64,000 nt of DNA. Origin: Lachnospiraceae bacterium. GTDB taxonomy: Bacteria; Bacillota; Clostridia; Lachnospirales; Lachnospiraceae. The notes beneath the pieces were generated by a model. That model was not told where the DNA came from and made no database searches. It saw only the letters and a program-made list of their open reading frames with translations. Made by a program: the position numbers and the translations under genes. Shown piece after piece: positions 41,396-50,624 of the stretch. The stretch is taken from NCBI GenBank assembly GCA_028692395.1, contig JAQUXP010000013.1, positions 1-64,000 of the forward strand, in the 5' to 3' direction. Numbering within the stretch: the stretch's first letter is position 1; the number at the start of each line of letters is the position of its first letter.

Positions 41396-44300
41396 ATGAA
41401 AGCATTTGTGCAGCCGCTTCAGGAGATTGCAGGATTCTCGGAGCTCAAGGAAAGCATCGGGAAGACCCCGGGTATCCGCACGATCTGCGGATGTCTGGAT
41501 TCACAGAAGGTTCATATGATCGCAGGCCTTTCCGAGAATATCCCGTGCAGTCTCGTCATAGCGGAAAATGAATTGAAGGCCAAGGAGCTTTATGAAGATT
41601 TCCGGCTCTATGATTCAGAAAGTTATCTGTATCCTGCCAGGGATGTTATCTTTTATCAGGCAGATATACAGGGAAATCTGCTGACACAGCAGAGAATAAA
41701 GGTTATACAGGCACTTTTGGAGCAAAAGAAAGTTACCATTATCACCAGTACAGGGGGGTGTATGGACTATCTTTTGCCTCTTCGTGTGTTCGAAAAGCAT
41801 ATACTGAAGCTGAAAAATGATTCCCAGATGGATCTGGAAGCCTGGAAAAAGGATCTGGTATTTATGGGATACGAGCGTGTGGGTCAGGTGGAGGCACCGG
41901 GTCAGTTTTCTGGGCGCGGCGGTATCCTGGATGTGTATCCGCTGACAGAGGAGGTTCCGATTCGTATCGAGCTGTGGGATGATGAAGTAGATTCCATCCG
42001 AAGCTTTGATCCCGAAAGCCAGCGGTCCATCGAAAGTCTCGACAGTATCACGGTTTATCCGGCGACAGAGCAGCTCCTGACAGAAAAGGAGGATCCCCAG
42101 AAGAAGATGACGGATACCTGGCTGGACTATCTGCCCCAGGGAAGTGTTGTCTTTCTGGATGAACCCAACCGGATTCTGGAGAGTGCCGGGAGCATTTCCG
42201 ATGAGTTTCAGGAATGTATGAAGCAGAGGCTGGAACAGAAGCTGATTAAGGCCAAAGAGGTGCCACATCTGCAGACTCCTGCCCAGCTGGCTTATGAGCT
42301 GAACCGGAGATCCTGCGTCAGTGTCAGTCTGATGGAACCCAGGAAAAATGACTGGGAGATTACAGATACGCTTTCTGTTACGGTGAAATCTGTCAATGCC
42401 TATAATAACCAGTTTCCTATGTTGATCAAGGATCTCAACAGCTGGAAACGTCAGGGCTTCCGTATGATTATGACCAGTCCCTCCAGAACCCGTGCAGTCC
42501 GGCTTGCAGAAGAAATTACAAATGAAGGAATTCCTGCATTTTTCTGCGAGGATGAGGGGCGCAGCCTGCAAAAAGGTGAGGTTATGGTGATCAAGGGCAG
42601 CGTTCGCAGGGGCTTTGAATATCCCATGCAGAAGTTTGTGGTCATCACAGAGACGGATATCTTTGGAAAAGAAGTAAAAAAGCACCGAAAAAAGAAGCAG
42701 TATAACGGAAAACAGATCCAGGACTTTGCAGAGCTTTCCGTAGGTGATTTTGTTGTCCATGAAAATCATGGACTGGGTATCTACCGGGGCATCGAGAAGG
42801 TAGAGGTGGATCATGTAGTCAAGGACTACATGAAGATTGAATACGCCAGCGGAAGTAATCTGTATATTCAGGCAACTCAGCTGGATGTGCTGCAAAAGTA
42901 TGCCGGGGCCGATGCCAGAACGCCCAAGCTTAACAAACTTGGAGGGCAGGAGTGGCATAAGACGAAAACCCGTGTCCGGGGTGCCGTGCAGAATATTGCC
43001 AGGGATCTGGTTGCCCTCTATGCCACCAGACAGCAGACCTCCGGCTATCAGTACGGAGAGGACACCATCTGGCAGAAGGAATTCGAGGAGATGTTCCCCT
43101 TTGAGGAGACAGATGATCAGCTGACAGCGGTAGAGGCAGTGAAGAAGGATATGCAGAGCCGCAAGGTGATGGATCGTCTTGTCTGCGGAGATGTGGGCTA
43201 TGGAAAAACAGAGATTGCTATCCGGGCTGCTTTTAAGGCAGTGCAGGACAGTAAGCAGGTAGTCTTTCTGGTGCCTACCACGATTCTGGCTCAGCAGCAT
43301 TACAACAATTTTGTACAGCGCATGAAGGACTTTCCGGTTCGTATCGATCTGATGTGCCGTTTTCGCACCCCGGCAGAGCAGAAGAAGACACTGCAGGATC
43401 TGAAAAAAGGTTTTGTGGATATTCTGATCGGAACGCACCGGGTGCTGTCCAAGGATGTGGAGTTTAAGGATCTGGGACTACTGATCGTGGATGAGGAACA
43501 ACGGTTTGGTGTGACCCATAAGGAGAAAATCAAGACCCTGAAGAAGGACATTGATGTGCTGACCCTTACGGCGACACCTATTCCCAGAACACTTCATATG
43601 AGTCTGATTGGTATCAGGGATATGAGTGTGCTGGAAGAACCGCCTCAGGATCGTATGCCCATCCAGACCTACGTGATGGAGTTTAACGAGGAGATGGTGC
43701 GGGAAGCTATCAGCCGGGAGCTGGCCAGGGATGGCCAGGTCTACTATGTCTACAATCGCGTCCATGATATCGTGGAATTTACCAACCGTGTGGCAAAGCT
43801 TGTTCCAGAGGCCAATATAGCCTTTGCCCACGGGCAGATGAAGGAGCGGGAGCTGGAAAAGATTATGTACGGCTTTATCAACGGGGACATTGATGTGCTG
43901 GTGACAACCACTATCATAGAAACCGGACTTGATATCTCGAATGTCAATACCATGATTATCCATGATGCAGATAAGATGGGTCTTTCCCAGCTGTATCAGC
44001 TGAGGGGAAGGGTAGGACGCTCCAACAGGACTGCATATGCATTTTTGATGTATAAGAGAGACAAGATGCTAAAGGAGATTGCGGAGAAGCGTCTTCACGC
44101 CATCCGGGAATTCACAGAGCTTGGCAGCGGCTTCAAGATTGCCATGCGTGATCTGGAGCTTCGCGGGGCAGGAAACCTTCTTGGTGCAGAGCAGCACGGA
44201 CATATGGAGGCTGTGGGGTATGATCTGTACTGCAAGATGCTAAGTGAGGCCGTCAAGGATGCAAAGGGGATTCCTCATCAGGAGGACTTCGAGACCCTGA

Positions 44301-44749
44301 TTGATCTTGCGGTGGATGCCTATATTCCTGACCGGTATATTACGAATGAATTCCAGAAACTGGATATCTATAAGCGAATTGCCGGGATTGAAAATGCAGA
44401 GGAGCAGGAGGATATGCTGGAGGAGCTGATGGACCGCTTTGGGGAGCCACCCAAGTCCGTACAGAATCTGCTGGCAGTTGCACTTTTAAAGGCCACCGCC
44501 CATCAGGCTTACGTGGTGGAACTCAAGCAGATGGACAATCAGATCAAGATGACGCTGCATGAGCGTGCAAAACTGAATCCCCAGGGAATTCCGGATGTTT
44601 TGCAGCAATATCAGGGAGAACTTACCTTTAAGATGACTACAAGACCATATTTCCTGTTTGAACCGAAACAAAACAACAGAAAAAAGACGATTTCCTATGT
44701 GGAGCGGTGTCAGGAACTGGTGGAAATGTTAAGAACCTGTTGCTCATAA
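41396..44749 (+). CDS. mfd: Transcription-repair coupling factor
   Basis: A 1117-residue SF2 translocase that removes stalled RNA polymerase and recruits UvrA. The N-terminal UvrB-homologous region (SREN-type PGQFSGRGGILDVYPL), the RNAP-interacting domain (GDFVVHENHGLGIYRGI, near 450-470), the helicase core (GDVGYGKTE near 598, VDEEQRFGV, GRVGRSNR) and the TRCF domain are present in order. Length is normal for the family. A long antisense ORF (41615-43438, minus) lies inside and is not credible. Confidence 0.97.
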   Translation: MKAFVQPLQEIAGFSELKESIGKTPGIRTICGCLDSQKVHMIAGLSENIPCSLVIAENELKAKELYEDFRLYDSESYLYPARDVIFYQADIQGNLLTQQRIKVIQALLEQKKVTIITSTGGCMDYLLPLRVFEKHILKLKNDSQMDLEAWKKDLVFMGYERVGQVEAPGQFSGRGGILDVYPLTEEVPIRIELWDDEVDSIRSFDPESQRSIESLDSITVYPATEQLLTEKEDPQKKMTDTWLDYLPQGSVVFLDEPNRILESAGSISDEFQECMKQRLEQKLIKAKEVPHLQTPAQLAYELNRRSCVSVSLMEPRKNDWEITDTLSVTVKSVNAYNNQFPMLIKDLNSWKRQGFRMIMTSPSRTRAVRLAEEITNEGIPAFFCEDEGRSLQKGEVMVIKGSVRRGFEYPMQKFVVITETDIFGKEVKKHRKKKQYNGKQIQDFAELSVGDFVVHENHGLGIYRGIEKVEVDHVVKDYMKIEYASGSNLYIQATQLDVLQKYAGADARTPKLNKLGGQEWHKTKTRVRGAVQNIARDLVALYATRQQTSGYQYGEDTIWQKEFEEMFPFEETDDQLTAVEAVKKDMQSRKVMDRLVCGDVGYGKTEIAIRAAFKAVQDSKQVVFLVPTTILAQQHYNNFVQRMKDFPVRIDLMCRFRTPAEQKKTLQDLKKGFVDILIGTHRVLSKDVEFKDLGLLIVDEEQRFGVTHKEKIKTLKKDIDVLTLTATPIPRTLHMSLIGIRDMSVLEEPPQDRMPIQTYVMEFNEEMVREAISRELARDGQVYYVYNRVHDIVEFTNRVAKLVPEANIAFAHGQMKERELEKIMYGFINGDIDVLVTTTIIETGLDISNVNTMIIHDADKMGLSQLYQLRGRVGRSNRTAYAFLMYKRDKMLKEIAEKRLHAIREFTELGSGFKIAMRDLELRGAGNLLGAEQHGHMEAVGYDLYCKMLSEAVKDAKGIPHQEDFETLIDLAVDAYIPDRYITNEFQKLDIYKRIAGIENAEEQEDMLEELMDRFGEPPKSVQNLLAVALLKATAHQAYVVELKQMDNQIKMTLHERAKLNPQGIPDVLQQYQGELTFKMTTRPYFLFEPKQNNRKKTISYVERCQELVEMLRTCCS

Positions 44750-44830
44750 ATGTGAAATAGGCTATACTGTACAGTAACAAAAAAACCGGAACCCAAAAGA
44801 TGGGGAAAGGAAGTTGGAGGATATATTATT

Positions 44831-45913
44831 ATGAAAAAACTTCGTGCAAGAATTGCCTGCGTGGTTATGGCAGGTGCACTGTGCGTCACAGGATTCACAG
44901 GCTGTGGAAAGGAAGCAGCTGTGGACGGAACTGCGGAAGCAGTAAAATTTGATGACACTTCCGTTAACATGGGCGTTGCAAACTTTTTTCTGCGTTATCA
45001 GCAGGCAACAACATTAAGCTATTATTCCATGTTTGGTATGGATACATCCGGTGTGTTTAACGAAAAAGGGGATGACGGAAAGACTTATGGAGAAACCACA
45101 AAGTCCGGTTCTCTGGATTCACTGGAGGAGATGTACCTTCTGAAGGCCCATATGGCAGAGTACAATATTACACTTACTGATGAGGAGAAAGCGGCAGCAG
45201 ATAAGGCAGCAGAGGAATTTATCTCCGCAAACAGCGAAGAGCTGCTGACCAAGATCGGTGCAACAAAGGAAGATGTCTCTGAGGTTCTGCAGCTTTATGC
45301 GATCAAGAGTAAGATATATGACCCTATGGTAGTGGACACCGATACGAATGTTACCGATGATGAAGCAGCGCAGACCACCATCACTTATGTCAAGCTCTCC
45401 ACCGAGGGAACCGAGACAGATGCTGATGGAAATAAGGTCGCTTTGACCGATGAGGAAAAAGCGGCGAAAAAGGCACAGGCAGAACAGATTATCGAGGCAG
45501 TGGAGGCAACCGGAGATGTTGCCAATGCCGATATGGATGCCATAGCAAAAGGTGTGGATTCCACACTGACTGCATCAGCAGTAAGCTACGGATCTGATGA
45601 TACCAATATGGAAGACAATGTAAAGAAAGCAGCCGCCGAACTGACAGACGGACAGCTTTCCGGCAGTGTTGTAGAAAGCGATACCGCTTACTTTGTAGTA
45701 CGTCTGGACAAGGCATTTGACCAGGAAAAGACAGAGGCGAAAAAGACGGAAATCGTAAACAGCCGCAAGCAGGATACCTATGACGGTATTGTGAAGGAAT
45801 GGAAGGATGCTGCAAAGGTTACCACAACAAAGGCATGGGATAAGCTGACGGTTACAGATTCGGATGTTTATACCTTTAAGCAGGCAGATACCTCATCTAC
45901 TTCCGCAGAGTAA
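44831..45913 (+). CDS. Foldase-like lipoprotein (PrsA/SurA-type peptidyl-prolyl isomerase relative)
   Basis: A 360-residue lipoprotein with lipobox TGFTGC and Cys25. A SurA-N/PrsA-like helical region (MYLLKAHMAEYNITLTDEEKA) surrounds a PpiC-like part (TTITYVKLSTEG, AAAELTDGQLSGSVVESDTAYFVVRL), which suggests extracytoplasmic protein folding. The catalytic core is not classical, so isomerase activity is uncertain. A TATACT box lies in the 80-base gap after mfd. This mfd-foldase order is common in clostridia. Confidence 0.8.
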   Translation: MKKLRARIACVVMAGALCVTGFTGCGKEAAVDGTAEAVKFDDTSVNMGVANFFLRYQQATTLSYYSMFGMDTSGVFNEKGDDGKTYGETTKSGSLDSLEEMYLLKAHMAEYNITLTDEEKAAADKAAEEFISANSEELLTKIGATKEDVSEVLQLYAIKSKIYDPMVVDTDTNVTDDEAAQTTITYVKLSTEGTETDADGNKVALTDEEKAAKKAQAEQIIEAVEATGDVANADMDAIAKGVDSTLTASAVSYGSDDTNMEDNVKKAAAELTDGQLSGSVVESDTAYFVVRLDKAFDQEKTEAKKTEIVNSRKQDTYDGIVKEWKDAAKVTTTKAWDKLTVTDSDVYTFKQADTSSTSAE

Positions 45914-45931
45914 AAAGGAGAACAGAAAAAA

Positions 45932-46801
45932 ATGACAAAACAGGAATTCGCACAGCTGGCAGCCGGGGGAGTTATCCTCCTGGATGGAGCCACAGGTTCC
46001 AATTTGACAAAAGCGGGAATGCCAAAGGGAATCAGTACAGAGCTTTGGACTCTGGAACATGCGGAGGTTTTGATAAAGCTGCAGCAGGAATATGTGGCTG
46101 CAGGTTCACAGATTGTTTATGCGCCCACATTTGCGGCGAACAGAATCAGTCTTGCAAACTTTTCTATGAGTGACCGGGTAGAAGAGTTAAACACAAGACT
46201 GGTGGACATTTCAAGAAAAGCAGTGGATGGACGAGCCCTGGTTGCCGGGGACATTACCACTACCGGAAAAATGATGGAGCCTAAGGGAGAGCTTGTCTAC
46301 GAAGAACTCCTGGATGCTTACAAAGAACAGATTACGGCACTTGCCAATGCAGGGGTGGACCTGCTGGTGGCAGAAACCATGCTTTGTGTGGATGAGATGA
46401 TGGTGGCACTGGATGCAGCACAGTCGGTCTGTGACCTTCCCATGATGCTGACTATGACCGTGGAGGCAGATGGTTCCGCATTCTTTGGCGGCAATGCCAT
46501 CGAGGCTGTGGAAAATCTGCAGGAGATGGGTGCAGATGCAGTAGGAATCAACTGTTCCTTAGGTCCGGATCAGATGGAAGCTGTGGTTGCCTCCATGAAG
46601 CGCATAGCGCATATTCCTGTGATTGCGAAGCCAAATGCAGGGATGCCTGTGATTGACAATCAGGGAAATGCCATCTACAGCATGGAGCCGGAGGCTTACG
46701 GAAGATATATGAAGGTACTGGTGGACGCAGGAGCCGGAATTATCGGCGGCTGCTGCGGAACAGATCCTTCTTATATTAAGAAGCTGAAGGAATGGATTTA
46801 A
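45932..46801 (+). CDS. Homocysteine S-methyltransferase family protein
   Basis: A 289-residue TIM-barrel methyltransferase. The zinc-binding cysteines are in VGINCSLGP and GGCCGT, and LLDGATGSNL opens the fold. In the family it transfers a methyl group to homocysteine from S-methylmethionine or a corrinoid/folate donor; stand-alone proteins of this size in Firmicutes may use S-methylmethionine. It is not clear which applies. AAAAGGAG precedes the ATG; 18 bases after the foldase gene. Confidence 0.88.
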   Translation: MTKQEFAQLAAGGVILLDGATGSNLTKAGMPKGISTELWTLEHAEVLIKLQQEYVAAGSQIVYAPTFAANRISLANFSMSDRVEELNTRLVDISRKAVDGRALVAGDITTTGKMMEPKGELVYEELLDAYKEQITALANAGVDLLVAETMLCVDEMMVALDAAQSVCDLPMMLTMTVEADGSAFFGGNAIEAVENLQEMGADAVGINCSLGPDQMEAVVASMKRIAHIPVIAKPNAGMPVIDNQGNAIYSMEPEAYGRYMKVLVDAGAGIIGGCCGTDPSYIKKLKEWI

Positions 46802-46834
46802 AATCATATGATATAGTTACGAGGAGGATGAGTG

Positions 46835-48112
46835 ATGGGGAAGAGAATTATCCAGGTTGAAGAGAAGGTACCGGTAAAACTGCTGATTCCACTTAGCATT
46901 CAGCACATGTTTGCAATGTTTGGTGCATCAGTTCTGGTTCCCTTTATTTTTGGAATTAATCCTGCCATTGTTTTATTTATGAATGGTGTGGGAACCTTTA
47001 TCTTTATGATCTGTACCAAGGGAAAGGCACCTGCCTACCTGGGATCCAGCTTTGCTTTTTTGGCACCGGCGGGAATTGTTATCGCCAAGTATGGTTTTCA
47101 ATATGCCCAGGGCGGATTCGTAGTGGTAGGCCTTTGCGGATGTATTCTGGCATTTGTGATCTACAAGTTCGGAACAAAGTGGATTGATGTTGTGCTTCCA
47201 CCGGCAGCTATGGGACCTGTTGTGGCGCTGATCGGTCTGGAGCTTGCAGGAAGTGCTGCCAGCACGGCAGGACTTACCGGAGTGGATCAGATTGATATGA
47301 AAAATGTAATTGTATTCCTGGTGACCCTGGGTGTGGCTGTATTTGGACAGATTCTGTTCCGTGGCTTCCTCTCAGTGATTCCGATTCTTATTGCAATTAT
47401 TGCAGGCTATGTGGCAGCGGCGGCCTGCGGTATCCTGGATTTTACGGATGTAATTAATGCATCCTGGTTTGCACTTCCAAACTTCCAGTTTGCAAAGTTT
47501 AATTCTCAGGCGATTCTCACAATCCTGCCGGTACTACTTGTGATTACCTCTGAGCACATCGGACATCAGGTTGTAACAGGAAAGATCATCGGAAGAGATC
47601 TGATCAAGGATCCGGGACTTCACCGTTCCATCTTCGCAGATAACTTTTCTACTATGATTTCCGGTCTGATTGGTTCCGTACCAACTACTACCTACGGTGA
47701 GAATATCGGTGTTATGGCTATTACCGGTGTCTACAGTGTTCGGGTCATCGGCGGTGCAGCACTGATTTCTATTATTGTATCATTTTGCGGAAAGCTTGCA
47801 GCACTGATTAGCACCATTCCCGGTCCTGTTATTGGCGGGATCTCGATTCTTCTCTATGGCATGATCGGAACCTCCGGGCTTCGTATCCTGGTAGATTCTA
47901 AAGTAGACTATGGCAAATCAAGAAACCTGACTTTAACATCTGTTATTTTTGTCATCGGACTTTCCGGAATTGCTGTAAATATCGGAAATGTTTCACTGAC
48001 AGGTATGGTTCTGGCCTGCGTGGTAGGAATGCTGCTTTCACTGGTATTCTATGTGCTGGACAGATTCCACCTGACCAATGATCAGGATATGACAGAAGAA
48101 GCAGATCTGTAA
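46835..48112 (+). CDS. uraA: Uracil/xanthine permease (NCS2 family)
   Basis: A 425-residue nucleobase transporter with about 12-14 hydrophobic segments. QHMFAMFGASVLVPFIFGINP is the NCS2 start, TSEHIGHQVVTGKIIGRDL holds the substrate-contacting Glu, and GSVPTTTYGENIGVMAITGVYSV is the family signature. It imports uracil or a related base with protons. I chose ATG 46835, 7 bases after GAGGAGG; GTG 46832 is too close. No pyrimidine gene is adjacent. Confidence 0.92.
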   Translation: MGKRIIQVEEKVPVKLLIPLSIQHMFAMFGASVLVPFIFGINPAIVLFMNGVGTFIFMICTKGKAPAYLGSSFAFLAPAGIVIAKYGFQYAQGGFVVVGLCGCILAFVIYKFGTKWIDVVLPPAAMGPVVALIGLELAGSAASTAGLTGVDQIDMKNVIVFLVTLGVAVFGQILFRGFLSVIPILIAIIAGYVAAAACGILDFTDVINASWFALPNFQFAKFNSQAILTILPVLLVITSEHIGHQVVTGKIIGRDLIKDPGLHRSIFADNFSTMISGLIGSVPTTTYGENIGVMAITGVYSVRVIGGAALISIIVSFCGKLAALISTIPGPVIGGISILLYGMIGTSGLRILVDSKVDYGKSRNLTLTSVIFVIGLSGIAVNIGNVSLTGMVLACVVGMLLSLVFYVLDRFHLTNDQDMTEEADL

Positions 48113-48150
48113 CTATTTGACTTGCTTGCTAGGAGAAAAAGGGTAAAATT

Positions 48151-49131
48151 ATGTATAATGATTTATTTTCCATCGGACCATTTACCGTACACATGTATGG
48201 ACTGATGATTGCGATTGGTATTATTGCGGCGTACCTGCTGACAGAGCATCGTGCCAAAAAGCAGGGACTGGATGCAGACAGTACGCTGGATCTTGTGATC
48301 TGGTGTGTGGTATCCGGATTTCTGGGAGCCAAGATTCTATACTGGCTGACCATTATTCCGCAAATCGCAGAAGATCCTGCTGTTATGTGGCGGACCTTGG
48401 GCGATGGCTGGGTGGTCTATGGTGGTATTATCGGCGGTATCATCGGAGCATTCTTATTCTGCAGATGGAAAAAGTTCGATCAGTGGAAGTACTTTGATCT
48501 GGCACTTCCCAGTGTTGCGCTGGCACAGGGCTTTGGGCGTATCGGCTGCTTCTTTGCCGGTTGTTGTTACGGAGAGGAAACTACCTCTGCCTGCCATATC
48601 GTGTTCCAAAATTCCAGCTTTGCGCCAAATGGTGTTCCGCTGGTTCCAACACAGCTGATCTCCAGTGGACTGGATTTCCTGTTGTTTGCATTTTTGCTTT
48701 TTTTCTATAAAAAGAAAAAAGCAGATGGTCAGATTACAGCATTGTATCTGATCTGTTACAGCGTGGGACGTTTTATCCTGGAATTTTTCCGGGGTGATCT
48801 TATCCGGGGCAGTGTAGGACCTCTGTCAACTTCCCAGTTTATTGCAATTTTCGTATTCCTTGCTGGTGTGATACTGTTTATCCTGCGAACAAAGAGTACT
48901 CCGGTTTTGGAAGAAGATTCAGAAAAAGATTCAGAAGCTGAGCCGGAAGCTGCAGTAGAAGAGGCTCAGGAGAAGGAAATCAAAGCTGAGTCTGATGGAA
49001 AGACAGAGCAGACGGAAGTAGAGAGAAAGACAGAAGAAGAGAAAAAGGATTCAACGTCAGAAAAAATGGCAGAAGAGGCAAATCGCCTTTTTGAAGAGGC
49101 AGTAGAAGCCGATAAAAAAGAACAGGAATGA
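48151..49131 (+). CDS. lgt: Prolipoprotein diacylglyceryl transferase with acidic C-terminal extension
   Basis: A 326-residue membrane enzyme that adds diacylglycerol to lipobox cysteines, as in the four lipoproteins of this window. HMYGLMIAIG, the GGIIGGIIGAF segment and GRIGCFFAGCCYG are the Lgt motifs. From about residue 255 an extra acidic and lysine-rich tail (EEDSEKDSEAEPEAAVEEA...) extends into the cytoplasm; typical Lgt ends near 270-290. The ATG is 20 bases after GGAG. Confidence 0.95.
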   Translation: MYNDLFSIGPFTVHMYGLMIAIGIIAAYLLTEHRAKKQGLDADSTLDLVIWCVVSGFLGAKILYWLTIIPQIAEDPAVMWRTLGDGWVVYGGIIGGIIGAFLFCRWKKFDQWKYFDLALPSVALAQGFGRIGCFFAGCCYGEETTSACHIVFQNSSFAPNGVPLVPTQLISSGLDFLLFAFLLFFYKKKKADGQITALYLICYSVGRFILEFFRGDLIRGSVGPLSTSQFIAIFVFLAGVILFILRTKSTPVLEEDSEKDSEAEPEAAVEEAQEKEIKAESDGKTEQTEVERKTEEEKKDSTSEKMAEEANRLFEEAVEADKKEQE

Positions 49132-49137
49132 TGAAAC

Positions 49138-49647
49138 ATGGAAAATTTTAACAATGGTATTACAAGGCGGGAACGGGCAGTGACAGACAGGGAAGAGATT
49201 GTCCGCATATTGGATAAATGCCAGGTGATTCATATTGGAATGCTGGATGGAGAAGAAGTATATGTGATCCCCATGAATTATGGATATGTGCTGGAAGAGG
49301 ATCAGCTGACCTTCTATGTCCACGGTGCCAAAAAGGGCAGAAAGATGGATGTAGTGATGGCAAATCCAAAAGTATCCTTCGAGATGGAGTGCGATGTGAA
49401 TCCATTTTCCGGAAAAACTGCTTGCCAGTACGGAACCAGCTATTCCTGCATCATGGGAAAGGGTATTGCCTCTATCGTGGAGAATCCGGAAGAAAAGCTG
49501 GGGGCCTTATCCGTTATGATGAAAACCCAGACAGGAAAAGAATTCACATTTACAGAAAAGATGGCTTCCATCGTAAATGTGATTAAGATTGAAGTTACCG
49601 GCTACTCTGTAAAAAAACGACCAGTACCAGGTACACAGGAATCATAG
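49138..49647 (+). CDS. Pyridoxamine 5'-phosphate oxidase-like flavin-binding protein (NimA-like)
   Basis: A 169-residue split-barrel protein. RRERAVTDREEIVRILDKC and VIPMNYGYV, then FYVHGAKKGRKMDVVMANPKV, are typical of the NimA/5-nitroimidazole-reductase-like group, which binds FMN or haem; the substrate is unknown. Seven bases separate it from lgt. Transcription would run into the palindromic repeat directly downstream, which likely acts as its terminator. Confidence 0.85.
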   Translation: MENFNNGITRRERAVTDREEIVRILDKCQVIHIGMLDGEEVYVIPMNYGYVLEEDQLTFYVHGAKKGRKMDVVMANPKVSFEMECDVNPFSGKTACQYGTSYSCIMGKGIASIVENPEEKLGALSVMMKTQTGKEFTFTEKMASIVNVIKIEVTGYSVKKRPVPGTQES

Positions 49648-49651
49648 TAAA

Positions 49652-49890
49652 AGGGACTGTCGCAGTAATGCCGCTCCAGGACGGAAGACTGCTGCCAGAC
49701 ACATTTGCAGGAGTCCTAAGCATAGAAAAAGAATAGAATTTGCGTTGTAAGTATGCAGCACACTGTTTGAGTGAAACGAGTTTGTGCTGCATACTTACGT
49801 TTTTAGCAAAATCTATTCTTTTTTATATGCTCTTGGACTCCGAAACAGTGTCTGGCAGCAGTCCTTCGTCCTGGAGCGGCATTACTGCGT
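49652..49890. repeat. Large palindromic repeat, copy 1 (MITE-like)
   Basis: About 240 bases of nested inverted repeats: outer arms GCAGTAATGCCGCTCCAGG.../...CCTGGAGCGGCATTACTGC, inner arms GTAAGTATGCAGCACA/TGTGCTGCATACTTAC, and GAATAGAATTTGCG-type spacers. It is the reverse complement of copy 2 at 62705 with a few differences. The outermost 10 bases of the right arm are diverged where it abuts the L25-like gene. It encodes no protein; the short ORFs in it are by-products of symmetry. Convergent genes flank it, so it can also terminate both. Confidence 0.85.
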
Positions 49891-49895
49891 TAGTA

Positions 49896-50450
49896 TTAGA
49901 TGGATGTCCGTTGATTTCCGGAGATGCTTAATACCGGGCGGTCTGTGTCCACAGTGAGGGTGATATCCGGATTGGAACTGATATCCAGATCTCCTACTGT
50001 GATTTGATCTCCTGGTCTGTGTTTGGAAAGATCGATGGTAATTGTCTCAACAATATGAGCAGGAAGGGCTTCATAAGGAATCTCAGGAAGCAGCAGCTGT
50101 ACCAGGGTTGGAATCATGTCCTTGTTGGTCAGCAGCACCTTGGCACTGCTGGCTACCGGCTTTTCCAGAGTCAGGCGCTGGAAGGTGATATCATCAATCT
50201 GACGATTCGAGCTGTTCATCGTGATGTCCTTGATCAGAGCTTCTATGGATTCCTCAGCCAGCTGAAGCGTTACAACTCCACCTTTTCCCTTTTCCTTCAA
50301 AAGCTTACGCCCTGTTGCCTCTGGCAGTGTAACCAGCATTGCTTCACCGGCTGCGCCCCATGCATTGATGCTGCAGGGAATCTGTCCGTTTTTCTTCAAT
50401 TTCTTTGCTTTCACAGCAGTATTTCTTTTTTCTACATCTATCTTATACAT
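49896..50450 (-). CDS. 50S ribosomal protein L25/Ctc-like protein
   Basis: A 184-residue protein. The N-terminus (MYKIDVEKRNTAVKAKKLKKNGQIPCSI) matches the L25 start, and the C-terminal TITIDLSKHRPGDQITVGDLDIS matches the TL5/Ctc beta domain. L25 binds 5S rRNA; Ctc forms are stress-induced. The middle is divergent and the RNA-contacting residues are not all clear, so it may be a specialised paralogue. AGGAGG-type site upstream. The stop codon lies at the edge of the palindromic repeat. Confidence 0.75.
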   Translation of the reverse strand: MYKIDVEKRNTAVKAKKLKKNGQIPCSINAWGAAGEAMLVTLPEATGRKLLKEKGKGGVVTLQLAEESIEALIKDITMNSSNRQIDDITFQRLTLEKPVASSAKVLLTNKDMIPTLVQLLLPEIPYEALPAHIVETITIDLSKHRPGDQITVGDLDISSNPDITLTVDTDRPVLSISGNQRTSI

Positions 50451-50472
50451 AAATATTCCTCCTGAATAATAA

Positions 50473-50499
50473 GTAACTGATCTGTCTTGAGTCAGTTAC
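50473..50499. repeat. GTAACTGA hairpin upstream of the L25-like gene
   Basis: GTAACTGA (50473-50480) and TCAGTTAC (50492-50499) form a perfect 8-base stem. The rest of 50500-50624 shows no gene. The same arm sequence occurs in the hairpin at 35154. Confidence 0.5.
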
Positions 50500-50624
50500 A
50501 GTAATGGTCTATAACAGCAGATAAAACTCTTTTTGAGACGGTTTCGTCCAGACTGATACATGCATGGTAATCACCCCCTTATTTTTCATCTGTGGCAGCT
50601 GTACTGTGGATTCTAGTCCAGCAG

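Noticed and set aside
41615-43438. 607-residue open frame on the minus strand
   Set aside because: It lies entirely inside mfd, whose conserved motifs run through the whole region. The composition (Leu/His/Gln-rich, no domain) is typical of an antisense shadow.
49595-49931. Short frames repeated at 49.7 and 62.8 kb (starting MQHKLVSLKQC and MRCKYAAHCLSE)
   Set aside because: They repeat only because the palindromic DNA repeats; each is read on both strands and has no consistent ribosome site or conserved codon pattern.
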